This document shows positions 1 to 10,717 of a stretch of DNA of 64,000 nucleotides, piece by piece. The stretch's first letter is position 1. Every line of letters starts with the position of its first letter. The notes beneath the pieces are model-generated. The model searched no databases and had not been told where the DNA came from. It saw only the letters and a program-made list of their open reading frames with translations. The DNA lies in NCBI RefSeq assembly GCF_000340215.1, contig NW_006921538.1:2424651-2488650 (forward strand), in the 5' to 3' direction. A program made the translations under genes and the position numbers. The stretch comes from Pseudocercospora fijiensis CIRAD86 (taxonomy: Eukaryota; Ascomycota; Dothideomycetes; Mycosphaerellales; Mycosphaerellaceae).

Positions 1-697
1 TTCCTTATAGTTCCTATCTAAATTTTTAGGGGCCTAGGAGTTAGTAGAAGGCGAATTAGTGACCTACGAGAGAGTAAGCGCTAGGCTAAACAGCTCCGAC
101 TACTAATAAATAGAGATATTTCCCTTAGTATATAAAGAGTAAATAGGGAGGTTGCGCTAGTAGGTACCTACTACAATATTATAGTAGACGCTTTCGGTAT
201 ATACTTTTCCTTTACCTTCTAGATTGCCGCTAACCCGAACACGCTAATTATTCTAGGTCGTCTATAGTCTCGTATAACCCGGGGTATCTAGCGCAACTGC
301 GACGATAGCTCCTAGGAAGGAACTATCGCTAACTAGAAGGGCAACCGAGTCGTATTTACTAGTTATATCGGAAACACTAGCTACAAATCCTACGAGGATA
401 TCCTTGCTACTTCTAAACGCTCTTCGGGAAACGCTATAGCGCGGTTATAAGACCGGCAATCTGCGCTATAAGTTAATATAGCTTAAATAGGTTATATCTA
501 GAGGTGCGCCGCTCCGTACGATAAGGCTAGTTTCTAGGCTCTATACTAAGGAGACGAATACTCGAAGCGATAGCGAGCATAATAGCATAACGGCTACCTA
601 GTATACGAATCTCGGTAATAATGCTATCGTAGGCATCGCCGCCGGAAGCGGATCTACCCGAGCCCGGATCCGAACTAACTAATTAGAGCGCCGATCG

Positions 698-720
698 AAT
701 GCTACCCTAGGGGTATTATT
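698..720 (+). repeat. Quasi-palindromic 23 bp motif, copy 1
   Basis: The motif has the form AATRCTACCC, a centre, then GGGGTRTTATT. The two arms pair with one mismatch. About 165 bp further on lies CCTATATAAGAGG (887-899). Confidence 0.6.
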
Positions 721-886
721 AGGAATCTAACGTTTTCGCCGGAATTATAAATCAGGATTACTAGCTACATACCTACCGACTTAAGGAGACTTCCGATAAA
801 GTTTACGCGCTATTCTATTGTGCTAATCTCCGGGCCTAACGTTAAAGAGAGAGGGCTCGGGTATTACGAGCGGTTAGTATATATAC

Positions 887-899
887 CCTATATAAGAGG
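887..899 (+). promoter_or_regulatory. TATA-like box, relic promoter
   Basis: CCTATATAAGAGG is repeated exactly at 8556-8568. Both copies lie 150-170 bp downstream of a copy of the quasi-palindromic motif, which suggests the same relic promoter or LTR in two elements. Confidence 0.35.
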
Positions 900-1254
900 G
901 TAGCTAACAAGATTAAGCCCGTAAAAGGTAGCGTGTATATAACCGATAGGTCTAATCCTAGCGGAAATCCTAACTAGCGACAAAAGTGCCTTAACCGCGA
1001 AGCGATATTAATACCTAGGGATAGTCTATACGACTAGAGGTATATTACTAAAAAGTTCTCTACTATTCCTAGGGGATCGAGGCTAACGCCGGAGAGACTA
1101 GCGAACATTAAACCTAGTATCGAGCTTTCGGATCTTAAACTAGATTTGCTATACGAGCTTCTATATAACCGCGAAGCCGTATTAGTATATAACTTTACGT
1201 ATCTAGGCAGGATTAACCCGGAGGTTGCCCCTCTAATTTAGCTAAGGATGCCGG

Positions 1255-2791
1255 TAACGAACTTGCTCTAGCGATCCGTTAGCGTAAGGGCGCGAGTAAT
1301 AGTACTAGTAGGGTTAAACGCGTAGAGTCCTAGAGATATCGGGGCGGCAATAGGGCGTCTAGGAAACTAGTTAGTATAGGCCTAATTAGCCTTAAGGGCA
1401 GCGAAGGCATCTTAATTAGCGACATTACGTCCAATCTTTAATAGGCGGCTAATAAGGACACTCGTCTTAGCACTAGCATAGAGACTATACGCCTTAGCGG
1501 CCTTCTTAATATAGCTAGCATACATAGTAAACAGATCTTCGCCTAGCTTACTAAGGTCGTCGTACTGCTAATAGATAGATAGGGCGATAGATGCTTTGCC
1601 TATATCGGCCTTGTAAACTATATCGATCTCGGTAATAAGATATACGATAGAGTTACCCTTATAGGAACTATAGATATTCTTAGTTAACAGCATCGGCGAG
1701 AGGCCTCTATACCTACGCTTACTAAAGGAACCTTCGGAGGAAACACTGTCTTCTAGTAGCGCATCTAGTATATTAATATCCGAGTTACTATAGTTAGTAC
1801 TAGAAGGTGTAGTAGACTTCTTAGCGGCCTTCTAGAATACCTAGCGAGCCTATAACGCCTTCTAACGCGCTGCTTCTACCTTAGCGCGCTTATCTTGAAC
1901 TTCTTAAGGGACCTTACGGTTACGGGTCGAGCGGCGATCTTGTACCTATATCTCTATAGCGAGCGCTAGACTAGCAGCCGTATTAGCTTCCGTCTTAAGG
2001 CGAAGGACCTTGCGTTCGAGAACATCTACGATAGGAGCCTCTTAACCCTTAATAATAAAGCCTATACTATTAATACGATAGCCCTTCTCTTTTAGTAGAT
2101 CTTTAGTAGACTAGGCGTTAAGATCTACCTCGGCAATAGCGTCCTTATACCGCTTCTAGTAGGCTGTCGTAAAGTCGTTAAGTACGAAGGTTAAGTTAAC
2201 TAATTGCTTGCCGTACTTCTTACTAGTAGTAGAGACTCGATAGATTATAGTACAGGAAAGGTACTCTACTCCCTCGCGACGGACCGGATACTTGTTAACG
2301 AACGACGCAACCTGCTTAGTACGCTCTTGTCTATCGTAGGCGAAGTTAATAAGGCTCTTTAGGAGACTACTCGGTCCTCCCTACTACTCGAAGGCTTAAT
2401 TAAGGTTCGTAAAGCGTATACGAATCGTAGTACCTACTATCTCGAGGCTATAAACGATAGGAAAGGCTTAATAAAGCTCTATATCCTAAAGAACGTCTCG
2501 CTTGAAGATGCGCTTACTAATATCCTAGCGCAAGTTGTTTATACCGTATAATACTAAGATAGTAGCCTTCTTAATGTTTCGATCGATAACGCGTAGCAAG
2601 GTACGAGCGGTCTTAATCTTCTTTTAGGGGTCGTCGATAGCGGTAACGATCTAGAAACAGTACTCGAGGCTAGTTGTAGCGACTAAGGCGCTATCGGAGG
2701 GGGCTTCGATCGGGACTAGTACGCCTAGGTTTAGGGCTAGTAGGTTGCTACTGCTACTAGCGCCTAGCGGATTTAGGGCGCCGGAAGATAT
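1255..2791 (-). pseudogene. RIP-degraded transposon protein, unclassified
   Basis: Read on the minus strand from 2791, one frame runs about 500 codons to near 1255, broken only by TAG/TAA. All of these could be CAG/CAA glutamine codons changed at CpA. The codon where translation should begin reads ATA, the expected RIP product of ATG. The middle part is rich in Lys, Glu and Asp with C- or G-ending codons, and the later part has a charged, coiled-coil-like Lys/Arg/Ala stretch followed by a Ser-rich acidic segment. I recognise no domain. It could be a Gag-like or accessory protein of a fungal transposon. Parts of the opposite strand are equally open, so the frame assignment rests on codon texture only. 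Confidence 0.4.
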
Positions 2792-3216
2792 CTTAGTCGA
2801 CTAGAGCGGAAAGGAGTTAGTAACGAGTTTGCAAAAACGTTTATAGCTTATTAATAATAATCGAAGGGTTTAGATAGAAGAAGGGGGAGGGGGTAGGCGG
2901 TAGTAAGTCGGTTAGTATTCGAGTAGAAGAAAGAGCTTAGAAAGCTCGCCTTAAATAGGGTGCGAAGGTAGCGTAGTCCGTATATTCCGGTAAAGCAAAC
3001 GGATAACGATTATATATAGACCCTAAAAAGTAAAGCTGTATACGAGACTCCTTTGTTAGTAGAGCGGCTAAAGTTTAATAATCGATCTAGCTAATTACTA
3101 GTAGCGACTACGCGCCTTTATTAACCTCTAGCTTTCGCAGATTCCCGCGCACCCGAAACATAACTAGCCAGTTCGAGTACCTAGTAGTAATCTATAGTAG
3201 TAAGGCTAGCGGGACT

Positions 3217-3239
3217 AATAACACCCCCGGGGTAGTATT
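3217..3239 (-). repeat. Quasi-palindromic 23 bp motif, copy 2 (inverted)
   Basis: Minus-strand copy of the motif at 698-720, with a central CCCCCGGGG core. It lies about 430 bp upstream of the degraded frame that starts at 2791 on the same strand. Confidence 0.6.
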
Positions 3240-3647
3240 AGCTTTTCTCTAGAGATGCTCGGCAACTAGGAGCAAATCGCCTAGGCCTAGCGTAGCTTAT
3301 ATTAGCCTATAGTACTATCGTTATAGATGCAGTATTACCTTTTATAGCAGTAGGTATATAAACGTAGCCCGTGCGTTCTTCTTTCTTCTAGATACTAAGC
3401 TTAGCGGCCTAAGGTCCCTATTCTTAGAGGCTATAGGCCTAGGTTGCTACGTCTATCTAAGAGCTAGGAAGGGAGAGGGATCCTCCCTTTCTTAGTGTCC
3501 TACGTAACTAATGCTAATTAGGGTAGGAACAATCTTCTCTAGCGGAGTATCTTATTATCGTTACTACCTAAGGGCAGTTACTAGAGACTAGGAAACTAGA
3601 GGGGAGTAGTCCTAGAAGAGCGGGAGGTTAGGTTCGGCTAGCTTCCG

Positions 3648-3670
3648 AATGCTACCCCCGAGGTATTATT
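3648..3670 (+). repeat. Quasi-palindromic 23 bp motif, copy 3
   Basis: Plus-strand copy of the motif with centre CCCCCGAGG. It lies about 480 bp beyond the 3' end of the gypsy pol frame and may mark the outer end of that element. Confidence 0.55.
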
Positions 3671-4143
3671 CGGAAGTTATCCCTCGTATAGTTCTTTCTA
3701 AGGAAAAACAAAAAGAGTAAAGCTATAGCAACATCAATCGAAGGCAAAAGACAAAAGAGCAAAACAATAGACAAGGTAAAGGCAAAGGAGGGCAACAACT
3801 AAGAGCATTAATATCCGTAGGAACTAGGAACAGGCAGTAAGGACTAAAGCTAAAGGGCAGCGCTATATTAGTAGCGCGGAGAATAGTTAACAGAGGTAAG
3901 GAAAGCAACGTAGTAGAGGCAGGAAAGGATATACGATTATTTAGTCTCGGGATCGTCTAGCTATAATTCTAGGCGGTCTTTATCGCTAGACTAGTTAGGT
4001 TCCTCGGAGCTAGAGTTAGATAGCTAGAAGTCTAGTTCACTATTAGAATCGGAATTAATATCGGAAACGCTCTATATATAGTTAATCCGTATATAACCCT
4101 CCCTTTGTTCTTAAGTTATTCCTAATAGCTTACTAAGACGAAT

Positions 4144-7100
4144 CTAGGGATAAGCATAGTTCTTAGGTAGAATAGGATCTAGAATAGCGGCAGGATCCTC
4201 CTCCCGATAGGTATCTAAGGACGGTAGAGGGTCTATAGAGGCACTAACTTCCTCCTCGGTCGGCGGAGGGCGGGCAGGTTCTCGTAACTTAACGATCTTC
4301 TTTAGATTAGCCCGAGGGTAAGTATACTTCAAGGTAGCACTATCTAGCTCCTAAAGAAGGTATACGGAACCCGAGCGAAGGACCTCCTTTACTCTATAAG
4401 GACCCTTCTACTTAAAGGCTAGCTTATAGGAGTAACTATACTCTAGTTCGAACCGGTATAGAAGGACTATATCGCTAACCTTTAGAGGTTCCTAATTAAC
4501 AGCATTATAGTTATCAAAATACTGCTTAGCCTCTTCCCGAAGGCGACGTTGTCGAGCAAGACCCTCTTAAGAAGTCGTAGTTATATCCTTAAGAGCCTTA
4601 GCCCGTAGAGCAAGAAGATCTACCCTAGTACGAATAGACCCCTAATCGTAAACGCCGTACGTGCGATAGGACAATTTAATAGGAAGAACGGCGTCCCTCC
4701 TAATTATAAGCTCCGCTAGTGTAAGTCTAGTCGTGTCGATAATAGTAGTTCGGTCCGCCTAGAGAAGGGCTAGGACGCGGATAGAAATAGGAACTAATCT
4801 GTCGCTACTATTAGTTATCTTAGATAGGGTATTAATTAACGACCGATAGCCGCGCTTAACAATAGCATTCGACTAGGGATAGTACGGAGAGATACGAACG
4901 TTCTTCGCCCTATACGAAACAAGTAGCGCTTAAACCTTCTTAGCTATGTTATTCGTAGCGTTATCTAAGATAACCTCGTAAGGTATTCCCTAGCGGCAAA
5001 ACAGATCCTTAAATAGGAAGGTAGCTATATTACGGGCATTAATAGCACCGCAACCCTTATAGAAATAATAGGCCTCCGGCTATCGAGAAAGACCCTCTCG
5101 AATAATATATAGGCTATTATTGCGGCTAAGATAGACCCTATCGCTATACTACCGCTCCCTAACTAACTAGGTAGTAGGGATACGCAGCTCTCCTAGACGT
5201 CGGTAGCTGTTCCTAAAGTTGCACTTAGGATAGCTCTTATAGTAGCGGGAGACATTAGCCTATACGCCGTCCTACTAGTAGCGTCGACGAAGGACATCGA
5301 AGGTGCCCTCCGCCGCCCGGTAGCTAAGCTTATCGTAAACGGAACGAAGGATTTCTCGTCGGGCTACTAGATTATTAATAATACGCTAGAGCGGTATATT
5401 AACTATAGCCTATCGCTAAAGAATACGATCCTTAATAAGGAACCTCCGAGAATAGCGAATAATACGATAGTATTAACTGTTTAATAGACCGGGAGCTCTC
5501 TTCGTATAGGTAAGGAAGTAGGCGATATTATAGGAGTCGTCGGAGTAGACCCTATTAAGGATATTATCCCTACCTAGTTCGCCCGCCTTAGTATCGTCCT
5601 AGTTCTCGCCGTTAGTAGTAGGGTCTTCGTTAGGCTAGTTACTAGGTTAGTCGTCGGTAGTAGGCCTAGTAATTACTAGTATAGCGTTAATATAGAAGGC
5701 AGTAAAGAAGGTACGGTTAATAACCGCGTCGACATCCTCTTCTTCTATTATCTCGGCGATATCCTCTTCTATAGCAGGCCTTCTAGAAAGGCTATCCGGT
5801 CTAGTATACTTCCTGCTAGGAACATAGAAGACGTCGAAATCAAACAAATAGATCTAGGTAACCTACCGAGCTATCGTAGAGTTAGGCAGGTCGGAGGCTA
5901 TACGGTTAAGTTAATAGACTAGCGTCTAAGCGTCGACTTCTAGGCGAAAGAATACTCTAAAAAGCTAAGAACGGAACTTCTTAAGAGCTTTGCAGACACT
6001 AAGGCACTCCTGCTTACTAGTATCGTATCGGGCCTCGATTAGTTTCTATAGACCGGACTCGTACCGGATAGGGTAACGTAAGGAGGGCTCCTCGCGATTA
6101 TACTGTATTAGTATCTCGCCGTAGCCTTCCCCGCTCGAGTCGATAGCAATAATTAGTAGACCTACGCCTTCCGAGTAGTTAATAGAGGTAAGCGTAGGCG
6201 CGCTAACAAGTGCCTTAGTAACCTTGTCCTTAGCGGCTTAGTAAACGGAGGTCTATTCAAACTCTATATCCTTCTTAAGTAAGGCGTATAGAGGCTTATA
6301 TACTAACGTAAAGTTTTCGACCTAGATATAGAAGTAGGAGACTACTCTAAGCTAGATCCGGACATCTTTCTAATAGGTAGGGTCGGGCTAGGATACAATC
6401 TTTAGGACCCGCGTATTGTTAGGATAGCGGCCGTTCTCGTTAGTAACAAACCCGACAATGTTTATGCGCTTGTATAGGAGCTAAAGCTTCTCCCTATACA
6501 CCGTTAGGTTAGCTCGCTCTAGGTCGTAGAGGACACTATCGAGGTTCTAAATGTATTCGAGAAAGAACCTACGGATACTAGGCTCTACTTCTTTATTATC
6601 GTACCTAGTTTTAGGGCCCTTAATACCTATATCGTCGAGGAAAGGTATCGCTATATAGGAGATATAGGCCGCGAGGACTTAGTTTATAATACGAACGAAC
6701 TAGGCTACGGAGTTAGTTACCCCTTAGGGAAGGGTAGTTTGCCTATATAGCCTAAGAGGTGTCTCGAAACTAGTAAGGTCCCGGCTATTAGGGTAGAGAG
6801 GTATCTAGTCGTAGCCCGAGAATATATTAACTAGCGAGGCTACTATATAGTTAGCAAAGGCTTCTAAGAACCTATTAGTCTCTAGAGGAAGATTAGCATC
6901 TCTAATCGTAACTACGTTAAACTTCTAGGTAGCGTTAATTAGCCGATACTTCTTTAGCTCCCTAGGAGCTGTCTTCTTCTAAACTAGGAAGTATAGATTG
7001 CGATACGAGGCATAGGAAGGCTCTAAGGTGCTAGCCTTTATACGCTGCCGTATTATGTCCTTAACTATACCTCTTAGGCTTAGGTTTAGCTTAAACCCTA

Positions 7101-7230
7101 GGTAAGCCTAAGGCTTATACTCGATCGTTCGGATCCTCTATAGAGGCCTAAGGCACCTCCTTCGACCGCTTTCGCTAGACTAGTAATACTATCTTCCCTT
7201 AAGTCTTTAGTTAGTTATAAGAGCCTCGTA
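4144..7230 (-). pseudogene. Ty3/gypsy retrotransposon pol, RIP-inactivated
   Basis: Reading from 7230 downwards, the translation shows the order RT, RNase H, integrase. The RT part (about 7150-6300) has the substrate-binding block followed by a variant catalytic box, Phe-Leu-Asp-Asp, in place of the usual Tyr-x-Asp-Asp. The RNase H part (about 6290-5880) leads into the typical tail with Tyr-Val-Pro-x-Arg-Lys and a Pro-Asp-x-Leu-Ser-Arg-Arg motif (5770-5830). The integrase core (about 5550-4700) has the Phe-Leu-Phe-Lys-Asp and Leu-Asp-Asn blocks and an Ile-Ser-Pro-Tyr-Tyr-Pro block. A basic, proline-rich C-terminus ends at 4144. Many TAG/TAA codons sit where glutamine or tryptophan is expected. 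No gag or protease is joined to it; upstream of 7230 lies an unrelated plus-strand frame, so the element is 5'-truncated or interrupted. Confidence 0.8.
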
Positions 7231-7301
7231 GAGTACATCTTCCTTTCCTTATCGATCTAATATAGAAGGAGTTTAAGATATACCTTTAGTATATGCGTAC
7301 A

Positions 7302-8340
7302 ATGCCTAAGTCTAAGCAAGAAGGCCGTAATGCCCTTTAAACTTATAGTATAAGCAACTAAATCGTCCGCTAGCATCCTACTCTATAGCTCTTAGCTGTC
7401 GCCCTTCGACCTAATTACGTATACGAGCTTATCTCCGTCCCTAAGCCTACTAAGTTCTTTAAGGTTAGCGGTACTTACGAAAACTGTCCTTCTAAGGAGT
7501 CTGCTCGTCTCGGACAAGATATAGTTAAGCTCGCAGCTAGCGAGGGTGCTAGTTACCTACGTATTAAGGTCTGCCTTATATCTAAGGATAAGACTAGCTA
7601 CTCTACTATTGTCGAAGGCATATATTAGCCCGAGGTCTTTACGAACTAGGTTAAGAAGCTTAAGGCTCGTAGCCTAGTCCTACTAAGCAAGATCGGCAAG
7701 CTTACTAATAAGTACCTTACCGACGACGACCTCGACTATATATTCGATAGTTAGCCTAATAGTAAGGGGCGTAAAGCGGAGTAGATCCTTAACCCTCTAA
7801 AGGAGTGCGAGGTCTCTGTTTAGATACTACACCTGCTATATAGTAATCTAAAGACTAAGAGCAACTGTATATTAATTAACCTAGGCTACTCTCGCGTTAT
7901 TAACGGCACTAAGGTTAAGGGCTACGAGAACTTAATAGTCTCTTAGGTTGCTAAAGCGCATCGCAATCTGACCGCCCTCCTAGCCTCTAACTCCTTCGTA
8001 CTATTCGCTTTCCCTACGGCTATCTTAGTCGAAGGTCTCGGCTACATCTCCGACGCCCTAGTTAGTAGGATTCCTTAGTTAAGTTACGTTGTTTAGAACG
8101 AAGTTAAACAGATCCTCTAGCTTAATAACGAAGGACTTAAGGAATATCTGCACAATTAGGAGAATGCTACGACGGAAAAGGCTACTAACCTCCTCGTTAA
8201 TTAAGCTTTCTACGAGGGATAGTACTTCGGTGCTAATAGCTTTAACGTATACGGAGGAGATTTCGAGAGCCGACTAGCAGATAAGGTTATTGCTAGTAAG
8301 GATTACGGCGCGTTAAAGCAATAGTAGCTTTGTATAGTGT
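7302..8340 (+). pseudogene. RIP-degraded frame, unclassified
   Basis: From an ATG at 7302 one plus-strand frame can be followed for about 340 codons with only TAG/TAA interruptions. The translation is Lys/Leu/Ala-rich with long stretches that look like normal protein (for example around 7480-7680 and 7870-8070). No domain is recognisable. It abuts the 5' end of the gypsy pol on the other strand, so it is either part of a second element or an insertion that truncated the gypsy. The nature of the protein is unknown. Confidence 0.4.
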
Positions 8341-8382
8341 TACTTAGAAAGTTGTTTTTACATAATTATAGTATCTAGGATT

Positions 8383-8405
8383 AATGCTACCTTAGGGGTG
8401 TTATT
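8383..8405 (+). repeat. Quasi-palindromic 23 bp motif, copy 4
   Basis: Plus-strand copy with centre CCTTAGGGG. It lies 151 bp upstream of the TATA-like box at 8556 and 230 bp upstream of the ATG at 8635. Confidence 0.6.
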
Positions 8406-8555
8406 GCGGAGTTGTAAAAATAGCCTTAGCTAAGAGCGCTAAGGATGCATATATATTTGTTTTAAGCGCGCAATGTAAAGCGTGTCTAGTTAGATATAAA
8501 GAAAGGGAGGGATATTAGCTAGTAACCGGCCCTACACCTATAGGCCAGTTTTAAG

Positions 8556-8568
8556 CCTATATAAGAGG
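8556..8568 (+). promoter_or_regulatory. TATA-like box of the 8635 frame
   Basis: CCTATATAAGAGG, identical to 887-899, lies 66 bp upstream of the ATG at 8635. That is a plausible core-promoter distance for the degraded gene that follows. Confidence 0.4.
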
Positions 8569-8634
8569 CCTCCTTCTATAGAGTAGATAGATTATTAACC
8601 TCGTACAGCACATTGTTTATATTACACTTCTATA

Positions 8635-10470
8635 ATGCCTATATTGCAGGGCTCTAGTTATTAGCCTAAGCGACAGTCTCGTTATCCTATCTTACTAAAC
8701 ATAGCTGCCTATATTGCTATAGGTTATATTACCCTCGGTAGCCTATACTATTGCTACAAGTAGTAGTAGTAGTATTGGTTTCCGTCCTTTACTAACGATC
8801 TCTTCGCGTAGGCCGCCGAGGCTAACGGCGAGATAGCCGCTACTAACGACGCTACTACTACTAATTTGCTAGGTAACGCTAGCGAGGGTAACGGTAAGGA
8901 TAGCTAGGCTAAGAATACCGTTAGTACCGGTTCTATAAGTAACGGCACTTTTAATAACCTTCCGGATATCGACCTCGACGACTATCGCTCGGCTCGCGAT
9001 AGCGACGTCTACGACTTTCTTAACGAGCCCGACTCCGACGAGCCTAATACCTTTAACTCTTTTTCGAGACTATAACCGTAAGAGGATAATATAACGGTAG
9101 AATAGAGAATCGATTAGTTCTAAAGCGAGGTAGGGATTAGCGTTCTAGATAACGAGCCTATCTTAGATAACGAGCCTATCGCCGATATAGAACCTATCTT
9201 AGATAACGAGAATAAAGCACCGGTTCTATCGTTTACGCCGATTAATACTAATCCTTCGTTTACGCTATTTAACGCTAACGAGGTAACGCTATCTAAGTCT
9301 AGCACTAAGAAGAGAAAGAAGAATAAGGGTAAGGGCCGACTTATTAACGAAGACGAAGGCGATATAACTCCTCGGCTAACTAAGAAGGCTAGGAAGACGA
9401 TACCTATTACGCTAAAGGCTACGCTACTAGTAGCTAAGACGTCGTCGGATAAGAAGAAAGCTCTAGCTAGAGCCCTAACGGCTTAGCCTACTAAGGATCG
9501 GACTTTAAAAGCGGAGTTAGCTAAGTTATCGCCTAAGGTAAAGAAATAGCATAGTAAGATACTTAGAGAGCGAAGAGATGTAATACGAGATATCGAGGTT
9601 AATATACTCTATCTAGCACCTAATAAGACGCTTAATATAGACCTAGTTATATAGAAGAATATAGCCGACGATAGGACCGAGCGAGAGCTCGAAAAGGTTA
9701 AGAACTTAACGAAGAAGTTATAGTCCGAGACTAATAAGCTACTCTAGGAATTTATCTAGCGATAGTTTTAGGTATAGAACGACCGCGAGGCCGAGCGAGT
9801 CGCCCTAGTAAGGCGATAGTATACCGTTAGACGATAGATCGAGAACGATAACGAGTATAAGCCTAATAAGATTTTAGCGAACTTCGAGGTACTTAAGGAC
9901 TAGAATAACCGCTAGGCGGCTAGGGAAGCTACCGATAATAAGGGTAACAATAAGCTAAACCTGCCTAAATAGAAGTCTAAAAAGGAAGGTTTATTAGTAG
10001 CAACGACTAAGGCTACCTAGCTAACGGACGACCTTAGCGCCGAATTCGAAAGTAACTAAGGATAGGTACTCTATCGCTATATAGGAGTATAGACTAACTT
10101 AACCGACCCGTCCGTAGAACGATATACTAACCGATAGATAGTAGCTAAGAAGGAAACGCGACGAGCGTAAGTCTAAGCCTAGTTAGATCGTAAGGAGGTA
10201 GTAATAGAAGCTAAGGCTAATAAGAAGCAAGCGGAGTTCGTAGAAAGGAAGGCTAAGGTAATAGTATACCTTTAAACGAATAGAAATACAAATAGACATT
10301 ATACCTAAGTAGTAGACGGCCTACTAGATAATTAATATCTAGGCAACGAGGAAAGTTAGAGCAATAGTACGAGGGCGTACCTTTTCTTTTATTTAGGGCA
10401 GACTATTACGGAATAAGGAAGTAACGGTCTAGGGGTTAGCTAACTAATAGAGCGACGGCTCTACCTTTAT
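8635..10470 (+). pseudogene. RIP-masked long frame with a membrane segment, unknown
   Basis: A single frame from the ATG at 8635 runs for roughly 600 codons to about 10470 without any frameshift. It is interrupted only by TAA/TAG, consistent with CAA/CAG changed at CpA. The start is short and basic and is followed by one hydrophobic segment (about residues 20-42), then by Ser/Asn/Asp-rich and strongly acidic low-complexity sequence. An imperfect Leu-Asp-Asn-Glu-Pro repeat (9148-9210) precedes a Lys-rich basic stretch (9298-9420). From 9540 on, the sequence is highly charged and looks coiled-coil-like. I do not recognise a family. A transposon protein is most likely because of the surroundings. 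Confidence 0.5.
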
Positions 10471-10603
10471 AATTAGCCTTCCTCCTCTATATAATCATCT
10501 TCAATCTCAACTTTATAACAGTTCTATTGCGTATTCTACCGGCAGGGCAGGGCAAAGCTTGCCGGCGGCTGTCAAGTTCCGCGCGGGACCCGACACTGCG
10601 GCA

Positions 10604-10620
10604 TATTCTACTGTAGAATA
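10604..10620. promoter_or_regulatory. 17 bp perfect palindrome upstream of the FAD oxidoreductase gene
   Basis: TATTCTACTGTAGAATA is a perfect inverted repeat around a central T, about 100 bp upstream of the gene at 10718. Half of it (TATTCTAC) recurs near 10532. Zn2Cys6 dimers often bind inverted repeats, but the usual CGG half-sites are absent. A regulatory role is only a possibility. Confidence 0.3.
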
Positions 10621-10717
10621 GTTCTAATAAAGCTGATGATACGTTTCCTCTCATCGACCTCTATTACCACCCATCAATCGACATTAAGTGATCGCCGACT
10701 ATCAAAGCGTGTTGTAG

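Larger units (their letters stand above)
698..3239. mobile_element. Candidate element bounded by an inverted quasi-palindromic motif
   Basis: A 23 bp motif stands at 698-720 and its inverted copy at 3217-3239, bracketing about 2.5 kb that contains a degraded minus-strand frame. I see no target duplication just outside the two copies, and the same motif also occurs singly at 3648 and 8383. The pair may therefore be element termini or shared promoter or LTR ends of neighbouring elements. The element class is unknown. Confidence 0.3.
1..10530. mobile_element. RIP-degraded transposon block
   Basis: The whole stretch is TA-rich, full of CTA/TAG, and almost without CpA and TpG, while CpG is still common. 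That is the composition left by RIP, the fungal C-to-T mutation of repeats at CpA. No intact gene is present. Recognisable content is a Ty3/gypsy pol on the minus strand (4144-7230) and three degraded long frames at 1255-2791, 7302-8340 and 8635-10470. The rest, including 1-690 and 2800-4140, holds short RIP debris in which I see no further coding content. Normal base composition resumes near 10540. Because TpG is depleted, TGA is absent in every frame, so the lack of TGA is not by itself evidence for coding. Confidence 0.85.

Noticed and set aside
3723..3908. Small hydrophobic minus-strand frame
   Set aside because: Lies in RIP debris downstream of the gypsy pol; composition explains it.
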